15,514 nt of DNA. Source: Sphingomicrobium arenosum (GTDB lineage: Bacteria > Pseudomonadota > Alphaproteobacteria > Sphingomonadales > Sphingomonadaceae). The notes beneath the pieces were generated by a model that was not told the DNA's origin, ran no database searches, and saw only the letters and a list, made by a program, of their open reading frames with translations. Position 1 is the first letter of the stretch, and each line of letters starts with the position of its first letter. The translations under genes were made by a program, and so were the position numbers. Shown here piece by piece: positions 7,915 through 14,443 of this stretch. Location of the stretch: contig NZ_JANPVN010000002.1 in assembly GCF_026157085.1 (NCBI RefSeq), positions 1-15,514 of the forward strand, given 5' to 3'.

Positions 7915-9840
7915 ATGAAGCTGAGTGCCCCCCAATTGACATACCGGAACGCCGCCGTCGCGGTGCTTTCATTTGCCGCCATCGCGACGCCCATCACGCC
8001 GCTGTCTATCGCGAGCGCGGCGGTCATCCAAGAAGAAGGGTTCACCCTCGGCTTCGTCGATGCCGACGTGCGAAGGGTGGCGGATGCGGTTTTCGGCTCG
8101 ATGCTCGAGGTCGATTATGACGTCGACCCCGCCGTCCAAGGAAATGTCACGCTGCGCACGGTGCGTCCGGTGGGTCCCGACGAACTGATCAGGCTGTTTG
8201 AAAATGCGCTCCGCCCACTCGACGCGGTGATCTTGCGCGAGGGTTACCGCTATCGCTTACTACCGCGCAGTGTCGCGCGCTCGGTGGCGCCGCTCGGCGG
8301 GGAAGGGGCGTCGACGGCGGGCTTTGCTTCGGAGACGATCAAGGTCTCGCAAGGAGATGTCGAGGCGATCGCCAAGCTGATTTCCGAGGTTGCCGGGGAA
8401 GGCAGCGTCGCGGCGACCGACGTGGCGCGCGGCGAGATCATCGTGGTCGGCGATGCCAATCAGCGCGCCAATGCGCGGCGGATCGCGGAACGGTTCGATA
8501 TAAGCGCGCTATCCGGCATGACATTCGAAATGGTGCGGCTATCGGCGGTCGAGCCCGAGACCGTCGCGGCAGAGCTGCGTCAGGTCTTCCAGCCGCCCTA
8601 TGACATCATTGACAAGCGGGTGCGGCTCGTCCCCATGCCGCGCCTCGACTCGCTTCTCGTCATCGCATCCAACGACGCCGACATCGCGACGGTCCTCGAA
8701 TGGGTCGACCGTTTCGACAGCGGCGCGGCGGGTAAGCGTCGTCTTTACAATTACGATGTGCAGAACGGCCGCGCCACCGACATGGCCCGCACCTTGCAGC
8801 TCGTGCTCGGCGTCGGCGACAGCGCGGTGGCCGCCATGCCCGCCCCCCGACGAATAGCCGATGCGGAAGAGGCGCTTGGCGCGCCCGAACTGCCGGCGAT
8901 CGTGCCGGGACGCAGCGGCAGTGCGCGCATCGTGCCCAACGAAGCGACCAATTCGCTGCTCATCTATGCGGACGGCGCCGAATATTCGTTCATCGAGGAG
9001 GCACTCGAGCAACTCGATCGGCCTGTTCCCCAGGTGCTGATCGAGGCGGTGCTCGCCGAAGTCACACTGACCGAGGATTTCGAATTTGGGCTCGACTTCA
9101 ACGCGCTGCTCGGTGACTTCAACATCATCAGCAATAGCGGCACCTCGCTACTTCCGGCGCCGCGACTGCCGGGTCTGTCGATAGGATATGAGCGGTCGCG
9201 CGCCTCGGCCGTCCTCAACGCGATCGACGCGAAGACCGATGTGCGAGTCCTGTCCGCGCCCAAGCTGATCGTGCTCAACAACCAGACCGCGACGCTACAG
9301 GTGGGCGACCAGGTTCCGGTGATCACCAGCCAGGTGCAAGGCGTGACCGCGCCCGGCGCGCCGATTGTCAACAATGTCGAGCTCAAAGACACCGGTGTGA
9401 TCCTCGAGGTGACGCCGCGCGTGAACGAGAGCGGGGTGGTCACCTTCGACATCATCCAAGAAGTCAGCGATGTTGCGGAGACGACGTCGTCCGGGATTAA
9501 CTCGCCCACCATCCAGCAGCGCCGCGTCGCCACCACCGTCACCACGACGTCAGGGCAGATGATCGCGCTTGGCGGGCTCATCCGGCATCGCGGGGTGGTG
9601 ACCAAGTCGGGCATTCCCGTGCTCAGTCAGATTCCTCTGTTCGGCGGACTGTTCGGCAGTCGGCGCGAGGACGAGGCGCACACGGAACTTATCATCCTCC
9701 TGACGCCGACCGTTCTGCGCAACGCTGGCCAGGTTGGCGAAGCGGTCGATCAGCTGATCCTTGCTGTCGACGATGCCATCCCGCTGATCGAGCAAGGCAT
9801 GGAGACGCAGGTGCGGAGGGGCGATGCGGCTGCGCGATAA
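7915..9840 (+). CDS. gspD: T2SS outer-membrane secretin GspD
   Basis: The outer-membrane channel of the T2SS, 641 residues. ATG 7915 is chosen because it provides a signal peptide (about 1-35, ending SIASA before AVIQEEG) and falls four bases after the previous stop. Domains in order: N0 at about 43-118 (FTLGFVDADVRRVADAV), N1 about 140-197, N2 about 205-267, N3 about 273-370 with a loop at 305-335, then the secretin domain about 371-603 (VLSAPKLIVLNNQTATLQVG, the VPVIT motif at 467-471, IALGGLIRHR, IPVLSQIPLFGGLFGSRR, ELIILLTPTVLR). The precursor has no cysteine, so it is not a lipoprotein. The tail of about 38 residues is short and could serve as an S-domain, though I see no clear pilotin partner. 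It overlaps gspK by 17 bases. Confidence 0.96.
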   Translation: MKLSAPQLTYRNAAVAVLSFAAIATPITPLSIASAAVIQEEGFTLGFVDADVRRVADAVFGSMLEVDYDVDPAVQGNVTLRTVRPVGPDELIRLFENALRPLDAVILREGYRYRLLPRSVARSVAPLGGEGASTAGFASETIKVSQGDVEAIAKLISEVAGEGSVAATDVARGEIIVVGDANQRANARRIAERFDISALSGMTFEMVRLSAVEPETVAAELRQVFQPPYDIIDKRVRLVPMPRLDSLLVIASNDADIATVLEWVDRFDSGAAGKRRLYNYDVQNGRATDMARTLQLVLGVGDSAVAAMPAPRRIADAEEALGAPELPAIVPGRSGSARIVPNEATNSLLIYADGAEYSFIEEALEQLDRPVPQVLIEAVLAEVTLTEDFEFGLDFNALLGDFNIISNSGTSLLPAPRLPGLSIGYERSRASAVLNAIDAKTDVRVLSAPKLIVLNNQTATLQVGDQVPVITSQVQGVTAPGAPIVNNVELKDTGVILEVTPRVNESGVVTFDIIQEVSDVAETTSSGINSPTIQQRRVATTVTTTSGQMIALGGLIRHRGVVTKSGIPVLSQIPLFGGLFGSRREDEAHTELIILLTPTVLRNAGQVGEAVDQLILAVDDAIPLIEQGMETQVRRGDAAAR

Positions 9841-10477
9841 GATCAATGGTTTCGCGCTTTTGAGTGCGCTTTGGCTGCTGCTCGGGATTGCGAGCGTGGC
9901 GGCGGCGCTCATCTATCTGCGTTGGCAAGGTGATCGTGAAAGTGCTCGAGCCATCCACGATCTTGGAGCCCGTTATTTGGCGGAAAGCGCCTTTCAGACG
10001 GTGATCGCGAACCGCCGCTTCGAACGCGGTGCGGCGCGGTTTGACGCTGGTGAAGCGGGAATATTGCTGAATATCGGCGGGGAGGCAGTATCGGTCCGCC
10101 TTATCGACCAGTCGACTAAGACCGATCTCAACCGTGCGCCAATGAGGGCTATCGAGAAACGCTTGTCGTCGCTGCCGCTCGGCGATGAGCAGCGCCGCAT
10201 CCTGGCCGCGCGGATCGCACAGGCGCGGGCGGCGGACCGGCATTTTCGGTCGGTCGACGAATTGAGCGACCGTACCAATTCGGCCCAACTTCTGGCGACA
10301 GGATTCACCGCGGTAGGGGGAGCGATGGACTTCCAGCCGTTGGACGCACTAGGCGTCAATACAACGGTCACTGGCCCTCAAACTGTCGAGGTGGTAATCG
10401 AAGCAGACGATTGGTACGCGCATACGGTGATCGATGCTGCGGGGCAACGTATGCCGTTACAAATAGGGGGGCGGTGA
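9824..10477 (+). CDS. gspK: Short minor pseudopilin GspK
   Basis: GspK caps the pseudopilus tip with GspI and GspJ. The start ATG 9824 lies after GCGGAGGGGCG, a strong ribosome binding site, and inside the gspD end. The leader MRLRDKING is followed by mature FALLSALWLLLGIASVAAAL, which lacks Glu at position 5; this absence is characteristic of GspK. The signature DLNRAP is at residues 101-106, followed by a helical segment (118-150) including FRSVDEL, which matches the first alpha-helical domain of GspK. At 217 residues it is shorter than classical GspK (about 300 or more), so part of the large insertion is missing. Its position after gspD rather than after gspJ is unusual among classical operons. 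The stop overlaps the next start by one base. Confidence 0.87.
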   Translation: MRLRDKINGFALLSALWLLLGIASVAAALIYLRWQGDRESARAIHDLGARYLAESAFQTVIANRRFERGAARFDAGEAGILLNIGGEAVSVRLIDQSTKTDLNRAPMRAIEKRLSSLPLGDEQRRILAARIAQARAADRHFRSVDELSDRTNSAQLLATGFTAVGGAMDFQPLDALGVNTTVTGPQTVEVVIEADDWYAHTVIDAAGQRMPLQIGGR

Positions 10478-11184
10478 TGAAACGGTTCGCATCGCGTCCA
10501 TTCGAACGCGGATCGAATCAGGAGGGCATGTTTGTCCATCTCGGGGTGTTCGAAGAACCCATAGACTATTTTTACTGCCGAAGGGTTGAGCGTCCGGCGC
10601 CCCGGCGACCGAAAATGGTCGCATTCGCGAGGAAGGCGATCTCATTGTCGCTCTCTGCATCGTTCAGTATCGGACTGCTCGCGCTGCTCTATTTTTCCTA
10701 CCCCACGGTGTCTTCGCCGAAACAACCCACGCAGGGCGGCATCTCAATGTTCGACCTTGCAAGTGACGAGGCGATGGCGTCGTCTTCGGAGGAAACGCCG
10801 CCGCCGCCAACGAGCGATACACCCGCGCTTGCTTCTCGGTCCGATGCACCCCCCGAATGGCAGCGCATCATGATGGCTAGCACCGTAAGAGCGAAAAGCG
10901 CGACCACGCCCGCGACAGAAACGAGGCAGAGCGGTTCGCCATCATCACTGCGCCGCGAAACGATCTCCGGCACCACATTGGTGACCGCCGCCCAGCGCGA
11001 CGCGCTCGAAGCCTTGTCACGCAGCCGTCCGGATCTTGCGGGCACCTATCGCTGCAGGCGGCTTGACGACGGATTCCGCTGCGCTGGTAAAGACAGCACA
11101 CGAAGCCGTGACGTCGCACGCGAAATTAGCGAGATCCTCGCGCAAAGCGTGCCTTCCGGCACCAGCATGCTGGTGTCGATCTAA
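10477..11184 (+). CDS. Single-pass membrane protein with periplasmic Pro-rich linker, last gene of the T2SS operon
   Basis: A 235-residue protein whose ATG 10477 overlaps the gspK stop (TGATG), preceded by AGGGGGGCGG. I do not recognise the family. It has about 50 cytoplasmic, arginine-rich residues, one membrane helix (about 54-74, LSLSASFSIGLLALLYF), then a linker holding GGISMFDLA and an EETPPPPTSDTP stretch, and a C-terminal region with TAAQRDALEALSRSRPDLAG and two cysteines (YRCRRLDDGFRCAG, C193 and C202) that could pair in the periplasm. The topology recalls TonB or GspB/GspC-like anchors, but no TonB C-terminal domain is visible. Translational coupling suggests a job with the secretion machine. 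GspN, which is usually predicted as an outer-membrane or periplasmic protein, is a poor match. Confidence 0.75.
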   Translation: MKRFASRPFERGSNQEGMFVHLGVFEEPIDYFYCRRVERPAPRRPKMVAFARKAISLSLSASFSIGLLALLYFSYPTVSSPKQPTQGGISMFDLASDEAMASSSEETPPPPTSDTPALASRSDAPPEWQRIMMASTVRAKSATTPATETRQSGSPSSLRRETISGTTLVTAAQRDALEALSRSRPDLAGTYRCRRLDDGFRCAGKDSTRSRDVAREISEILAQSVPSGTSMLVSI

Positions 11185-11386
11185 GGCCGAAGCGGCAGGT
11201 CTGAAAAAAAATGGTGCCGAATTGACGACAAAATAGGCACTCAAATCAATGTAAATTTCAAAGCCGCGGCGACAGTGGCGTCCGCTTCGCGCCCCATATC
11301 AGCCGCCCGCGAACAGTAGCCTCGATCCTGAAAGCCGCCCTTCATTCGGTACAACTCGGCCAGGGGCTACGTCACAACAGCCCGAA

Positions 11387-11641
11387 GCGCCCCTCGGTGG
11401 GGTTGCGCGTGAATACCGTGAGGTTGAGACCTCCGAGCTCACCTTCCGGCGGATGCTGATTTTCGATGATGATAAGCTGGTCGAAGTAATCCGCGCCTGT
11501 CGCTCGAGCCGGTCGCTGTCCGAGGCTGGGCGAACGCTGTTCGCTGTCTCGCGCTCCAAGCGCAAGTCGACCAACGACGCCGATCGCCTGCGCAAATATC
11601 TCGCGCGCTTCGACCTCGACTGGGAAGGGATCCAAAATTGA
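11387..11641 (+). pseudogene. C-terminal remnant of an RtcR-type sigma-54 transcriptional activator
   Basis: The frame ending at 11641 contains, from about 11453, LIFDDDKLVEVIRACRSSRS, then LSEAGRTLFAVSRSKRKSTN, then DADRLRKYLARFDLDWEGIQ. The NDADRLRKYLARFxLxWE ending and the SLSEAGRxLFAVSR helix match, from memory, the DNA-binding C-terminus of RtcR, the sigma-54 activator of the RNA repair genes rtcB and rtcA. The frame stays open further upstream but shows none of the AAA+ motifs (GAFTGA, Walker A or B), so at most the last 70-80 residues survive. No rtcA or rtcB is nearby. Whether a start codon is used is doubtful; the left boundary here is approximate. I read it as a relic rather than a working gene. 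Confidence 0.62.
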
Positions 11642-11950
11642 TAAGATGCCCTGCCGAATGTCCGTAAAGGGTCGTTAGCGGACGTTGACGGCTGACCTCA
11701 AACGTAGGGCCGCATCCTCAAAAATCAGGCTGCAAAACAGCCAGTCAGCTATCGGCCCAATAGCGGCCATGACATTGAACGCCGTCCAATCGCTTCTATC
11801 ATCGGGCCGATCATTTCCAGTGTGAGCCCAGTGGCTCGGCTAGCTCCAATACAGTTTTCACCGCGCTATTCTGAAGGTCGGGCGGATAGCCACATTTTAT
11901 ATGGCAGCGGATGGGTTGTTGACATTTCGTGGAGCAAGTCGCTTGGGAAG
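11642..11950. other. Non-coding stretch with inverted repeats
   Basis: I see no gene here. It holds several small inverted repeats. AATGTCCG at 11657-11664 pairs with CGGACGTT at 11679-11686 (one G-T pair). GGCTG and CAGCC flank a CAAAA loop at about 11728-11742. ATCGGCCC at 11751-11758 is repeated inverted as GGGCCGAT at 11804-11811. None is followed by a T-run, so none is a convincing terminator. Together with the gene relics on either side, it looks like decayed DNA. Confidence 0.5.
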
Positions 11951-12323
11951 ATGACGTATATCCCGAATGAAAACGTTATCACGAACCTTTTGACAAACGG
12001 CCGCGTCGAGACCGGCGACCTTTCGTGCTGGACCGTTGGCGCTGGCAGCAAATTCGCAGCGGTGACCATTAGCAGCGGCGGGCATACGCCCCCGTTTGGC
12101 TCCTACCTTTGCAACAAGGGGTCGGGAGGTAATGGCAATATTTATCAGGATGTGGACCTATCGTCCGAAGCGACGGCTATCGACGCGGGCAACGTTTATG
12201 CATTCTCGTCAAGTGCCCGCTGGGACGCGAACGGTTCGGTTCCAGATTAGCACCGTGTTGACCGCTGGCAGCACTGCCAACGTCTATTTTGACGAATGTT
12301 TTCTCGGCGTTCAGAAAGTCTAG
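11951..12323 (+). pseudogene. Frameshifted carbohydrate-binding-like protein fragment
   Basis: From ATG 11951 (just after GGGAAG) one frame reads MTYIPNENVITNLLTNGRVE, then TGDLSCWTVGAGS and IYQDVDLSSEATAIDAGNVY, and stops at 12248-12250 shortly after SSSARWDANG. The sensible continuation lies in another frame and ends at 12323: VRFQISTVLTAGSTANVYFD followed by ECFLGVQKV. The junction lies at about 12228-12238, so a single-base indel would restore one protein. The pattern 'N(L)LTNGxxETGxLSxW ... A...Y..S...R ... VYFDE..LG' is that of beta-sandwich (galactose-binding-like, CBM) domains found in secreted and phage-tail proteins. The frame is also open upstream to a GTG at 11822 without recognisable sequence. 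The reading as a relic is fairly safe; the fold is inferred. Confidence 0.55.
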
Positions 12324-12396
12324 AAGGGTAGGCAGCTTGGTTTGAGACGGAACCGCGTCTTATGAAACCCTAAGCAGGGTTCAGCATTATAAGGTC

Positions 12397-12639
12397 ATGC
12401 TGTCACGATCGCACCTTGAGGAGCTCTCGCTGACCTGCAGGAACCTTGCCCAGCAGGCAGTTGATGACGCCTCCCGCGCAAGTCTCTTAAGCCTCGCAGA
12501 CGAGTATGAGCGGCGGGCCAAGGCAGCGCCGGACACATCGATGGTCGTGGAATATAAGCGGCCCCTGTTCGACGAGGTGTTCGACCCGCGCGATGAATTG
12601 ACCGTGCCTATGGAGAAACTAATTCCGCCAACGAGTTAA
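12397..12639 (+). CDS. Small hypothetical protein, 80 residues
   Basis: The ATG at 12397 opens an 80-residue protein (MLSRSHLEELSLTCRNLAQQ...). The first half is one or two amphipathic helices ending LADEYERRAKAA, a pattern common to many short alphaproteobacterial proteins of unknown function; the second half is acidic with KRPLFDEVFDPRDELTVPME. There is no membrane segment or signal peptide. The ribosome binding site is weak (AAGG close to the start). Upstream, 12366-12381 forms a six-base hairpin (AACCCT/AGGGTT) without a T-run. The terminator at 12723-12752 lies downstream and would end its transcript. The helical composition favours a real gene, but no function can be given. Confidence 0.55.
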   Translation: MLSRSHLEELSLTCRNLAQQAVDDASRASLLSLADEYERRAKAAPDTSMVVEYKRPLFDEVFDPRDELTVPMEKLIPPTS

Positions 12640-12696
12640 TCGCTCGTTGCGTAACCGCGCCACATGGCTCCGGTCCAATTAACGGCTTGGGCCGAA

Positions 12697-12712
12697 CCGA
12701 GCTCTCGCACCA
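12697..12712 (+). other. tRNA-Leu 3'-end-like remnant, possible attachment site
   Basis: The bases CCGAG CTCTCGC A CCA read as the 3' strand of a T-stem, a seven-base acceptor strand, a discriminator A and an encoded CCA. The acceptor strand CTCTCGC is the kind that pairs with GCGAGAG, the start of several bacterial tRNA-Leu genes. Preceding bases include CGAA, like a T-loop, but the loop is one base out of register and there is no anticodon arm or 5' half. It is followed 11 bases later by a strong terminator, as a tRNA gene would be. This suggests a tRNA relic or an att site left by integration. Chance resemblance cannot be excluded. Confidence 0.32.
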
Positions 12713-12722
12713 ATCGGCGCAG

Positions 12723-12752
12723 AAACCCTCGTCGGAAACGGCGGGGGTTTTT
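12723..12752 (+). terminator. Strong intrinsic terminator
   Basis: A 12-base-pair stem (12723-12734 with 12739-12750) with two G-U pairs encloses a GAAA tetraloop at 12735-12738. A run of T begins within the right arm and continues to 12752. The stem begins with AAACCC and ends with GGGTTT, so it could also act weakly on the minus strand. It would end plus-strand transcription from the small gene at 12397 (or from a former tRNA) before the convergent lipoprotein genes. Confidence 0.85.
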
Positions 12753-12857
12753 CTCTATTCTGAACACCCGCGAGGACACCCCGCACGCTGCGTTGCCCTT
12801 TTGAAAAAATGGGAGGGCAATCTTCTGAGCGCCCCCCCTTCGTATTTGAGATCGATT

Positions 12858-13340
12858 TCAGTTCGAAGCCGAGCGGACGAAAACCGCCTCACTGATGCGT
12901 TCAAACGCACCTTGATAGAGCGCGGCATCGAGAAGCGATTGCGACTTCGAGCTATCCTGGCCGTAGAAGGTCGAGGAGTCTTTCGCTTCAACAAAATTCA
13001 GGCGCACGCGAGAGGTCGTTGGGTTCAGTTGTTCAACATAGGCGGTTGCACGAACAGTCTTGTTCGAGCTGCTACCGCCCATGGCTTCCCAAAAGTTCGT
13101 CGAATTTTTCGTGTTGCTCTGGGCATTGATGAAACCGGTCTCCAAATCGGCCGCCAGCATCTGGTAGCCTAGATCCTGAAACACCGACACGGTGCTTGCG
13201 AACGCGACCGATTTAGGCACTTCGAAATCGCGCTGCTGCATGGCCTGAATTTCCATCGGCGTCATGCTGATCTTCTGGCCGCCGGCGCACGCCGACAGGG
13301 CAAGGGCGGCTACCGCCACCGTTACGAATTTACGCTTCAT
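12858..13340 (-). CDS. Lipoprotein, BamC-like in character, 160 residues
   Basis: Start ATG at 13338-13340 follows CTGGGGG seven bases upstream. The precursor begins MKRKFVTVAVAALALSACAG, a lipoprotein signal with lipobox LSAC and acylated Cys18; no Asp follows, so outer-membrane sorting is likely. The mature part contains MQQRDFEVPKSVAFASTVSV, then FQDLGYQMLAADLETGFINA. This 'R.F......F.....VF.DLGY......D...G.I.A' pattern is shared with many envelope lipoproteins and resembles one BamC-type domain. The C-terminal half is beta-rich with a long amphipathic end helix (DAALYQGAFERISEAVF). It follows the other lipoprotein gene after 17 bases, so the two form an operon. Function unknown; a role in outer-membrane upkeep is a guess. 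Confidence 0.82.
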   Translation of the reverse strand: MKRKFVTVAVAALALSACAGGQKISMTPMEIQAMQQRDFEVPKSVAFASTVSVFQDLGYQMLAADLETGFINAQSNTKNSTNFWEAMGGSSSNKTVRATAYVEQLNPTTSRVRLNFVEAKDSSTFYGQDSSKSQSLLDAALYQGAFERISEAVFVRSASN

Positions 13341-13357
13341 TTGGTATTCCCCCAGTT

Positions 13358-13762
13358 TTAGAATTCGCTTGCGCGCGACCGGAAGTCGCTCACAACATTG
13401 TTCTCGTCGAATTTGATGATGAGCGTCATCGTGCGCTGGGTGCGCGCGAGATTCGCAGCCTCGCTGGAACCGCCAGCAAGAAGGACGGTCCACCCGTTTG
13501 CGCTGCTCTCAGATTGGCTCACCGTTGCATGGCGCTGATACGACCAAACCTGTTCGCCTTGGCCGTTGACCGTGGTGATGTTCGGCGCTCCAAAAACCTC
13601 CAAGACCTCAGCTTGCGTAGTCTGACCGACGCGCAGGTTCATCGTCACGTTGCCCTGTGTGAGCTGGTTCATTCCTGCTGTCACAGGACGATCGACCGTG
13701 CCCCCGCATCCCGCGAGTGCAAAAGCCACCACGGCAAGGCCAGTTAGCTGGCTAATCTTCAT
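13358..13762 (-). CDS. Lipoprotein with BamE/SmpA-like domain, 134 residues
   Basis: Start ATG at 13760-13762, with CTGGGGG five to six bases upstream, the same ribosome binding sequence as the next gene. The N-terminus MKISQLTGLAVVAFALAGCG is a lipoprotein signal with lipobox LAGC and Cys19. The stretch LRVGQTTQAEVLEVFGAPNI, then GQGEQVWSYQRHATV, then TMTLIIKFDENNVVSDFRSR has the pattern of the BamE/SmpA/OmlA fold ('l..G.t...V...fG.P........W.Y ... l...Fd..g.v....'). True BamE is a part of the barrel-assembly machine; this is more likely a paralogue. It is the first gene of a two-gene minus-strand operon. Confidence 0.82.
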   Translation of the reverse strand: MKISQLTGLAVVAFALAGCGGTVDRPVTAGMNQLTQGNVTMNLRVGQTTQAEVLEVFGAPNITTVNGQGEQVWSYQRHATVSQSESSANGWTVLLAGGSSEAANLARTQRTMTLIIKFDENNVVSDFRSRASEF

Positions 13763-13902
13763 TGTTACCCCCAGTTACTGTTACCGGGACGTAATGGACC
13801 GTCGGAAAGGCAATATCAAGCCGCCTTTGATTAACTATAATTCAACGCGGAAGAGACGGAATCTTAATTTTAGGTCGGCTATAAGTGCTCACGACGTGTC
13901 GA

Positions 13903-13944
13903 GAAGCGTCCAAGGGTCTTGTACGGTTGACCCTTGGGCGCTTC
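13903..13944. repeat. 16-base-pair hairpin at the end of the thermonuclease gene
   Basis: GAAGCGTCCAAGGGTC (13903-13918) is complementary to GACCCTTGGGCGCTTC (13929-13944) except one position, across a ten-base loop. On the plus strand the odd position is a G-U pair; on the minus strand it is an A-C mismatch. The minus-strand stop codon of the thermonuclease gene (13943-13945) shares two bases with the stem. No T-run follows on either side, so it is an atypical terminator or an RNA-stabilising stem. Confidence 0.7.
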
Positions 13945-14377
13945 AACATTCGTGTCGTCCCCAATAGCGCGCCCACCTTTCCGCATGGCCACCTGAAACC
14001 ATGGCGCAGGAGAGATCCACGCCGCTCGCCGTAACGCACCATGCCCCGGTTCGCGAACCTCCAGCCGCGCCGGTGGAAACGCATGACATCGCGGGCGCTC
14101 GAACGATCACATGGCCATGTCGGAGATTGCCGCGAGCGCCGCCAAGCAAATTGACGAGTGCGTTTCGCGCCTCGACGCCTGAGGAGGCGGGGCAGGGGTG
14201 CCCAGGTCGACACTCGCCATCGATCTCGCGCGCGGCGATCCCGGACAGGCGGATACGCGGGCCCTCCTCGCACCAGATCGGGCCGTCACCATCCCAGACT
14301 GCGACAGGCGTGCACTGGAACTCATTTCCGGCTGGAATCACGGGAGCGAGGGCAATTATCGCTGCGATTAATGACAT
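13943..14377 (-). CDS. Thermonuclease-like (staphylococcal nuclease fold) secreted protein
   Basis: A 144-residue protein with a hydrophobic N-terminus (MSLIAAIIALAPVIPA) that looks like a signal peptide. The SNase-type core is visible: VAVWDGDGPIWCEEGPRIRL then SGIAAREIDGECRPGHPCPA (the usual 'V.DGDT......IRL.GIDAPE', with Arg41/Arg43 and Glu51 in the places of catalytic residues and Asp29/Asp31 for calcium). The C-terminus GVDLSCAMVSGGHAERWARYW then GRHEC is the conserved end of the cysteine-rich thermonuclease-like family of alphaproteobacteria. The segment expected to carry the second catalytic arginine reads STGAAGGSRTGAWC; only Arg109 lies there, so activity is uncertain. Start ATG is preceded by AAAGGA. 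It is divergent from the cysteine-rich gene at 14444. Confidence 0.8.
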   Translation of the reverse strand: MSLIAAIIALAPVIPAGNEFQCTPVAVWDGDGPIWCEEGPRIRLSGIAAREIDGECRPGHPCPASSGVEARNALVNLLGGARGNLRHGHVIVRAPAMSCVSTGAAGGSRTGAWCVTASGVDLSCAMVSGGHAERWARYWGRHEC

Positions 14378-14443
14378 GGCGGTAATAGTCCTTTAACGTG
14401 GATCATGCTCTAGCGGGTGTGCTCGGGCGATAAAGGGGGTCTC

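Noticed and set aside
11205..11240. GTGCC/GGCAC pair after the last T2SS-operon gene, possible terminator
   Set aside because: Only five or six pairs, a 17-base loop, and the A-run precedes instead of a T-run following it on the plus strand.
12793..12820. Inverted repeat TTGCCCT/AGGGCAA downstream of the lipoprotein operon
   Set aside because: Seven-base stem with a 14-base loop and no T-run in either direction; too weak to call a terminator.
12687..13172. A 161-codon open frame on the plus strand opposite the 160-residue lipoprotein
   Set aside because: The minus-strand lipoprotein has a signal peptide, lipobox and ribosome binding site; the plus frame has no recognisable features and starts inside the tRNA-like/terminator region.
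13800..13870. Possible promoter for the lipoprotein pair (minus strand TATAGT)
   Set aside because: A TATAGT-like -10 is present in AT-rich DNA but no acceptable -35 hexamer lies at the right distance.
13912..13932. GGGTCTTGT in the hairpin near 13914 resembles the IS6 element ends at 15044 and 15440
   Set aside because: Only nine bases agree and the following bases differ; probably chance, and no element is attached.
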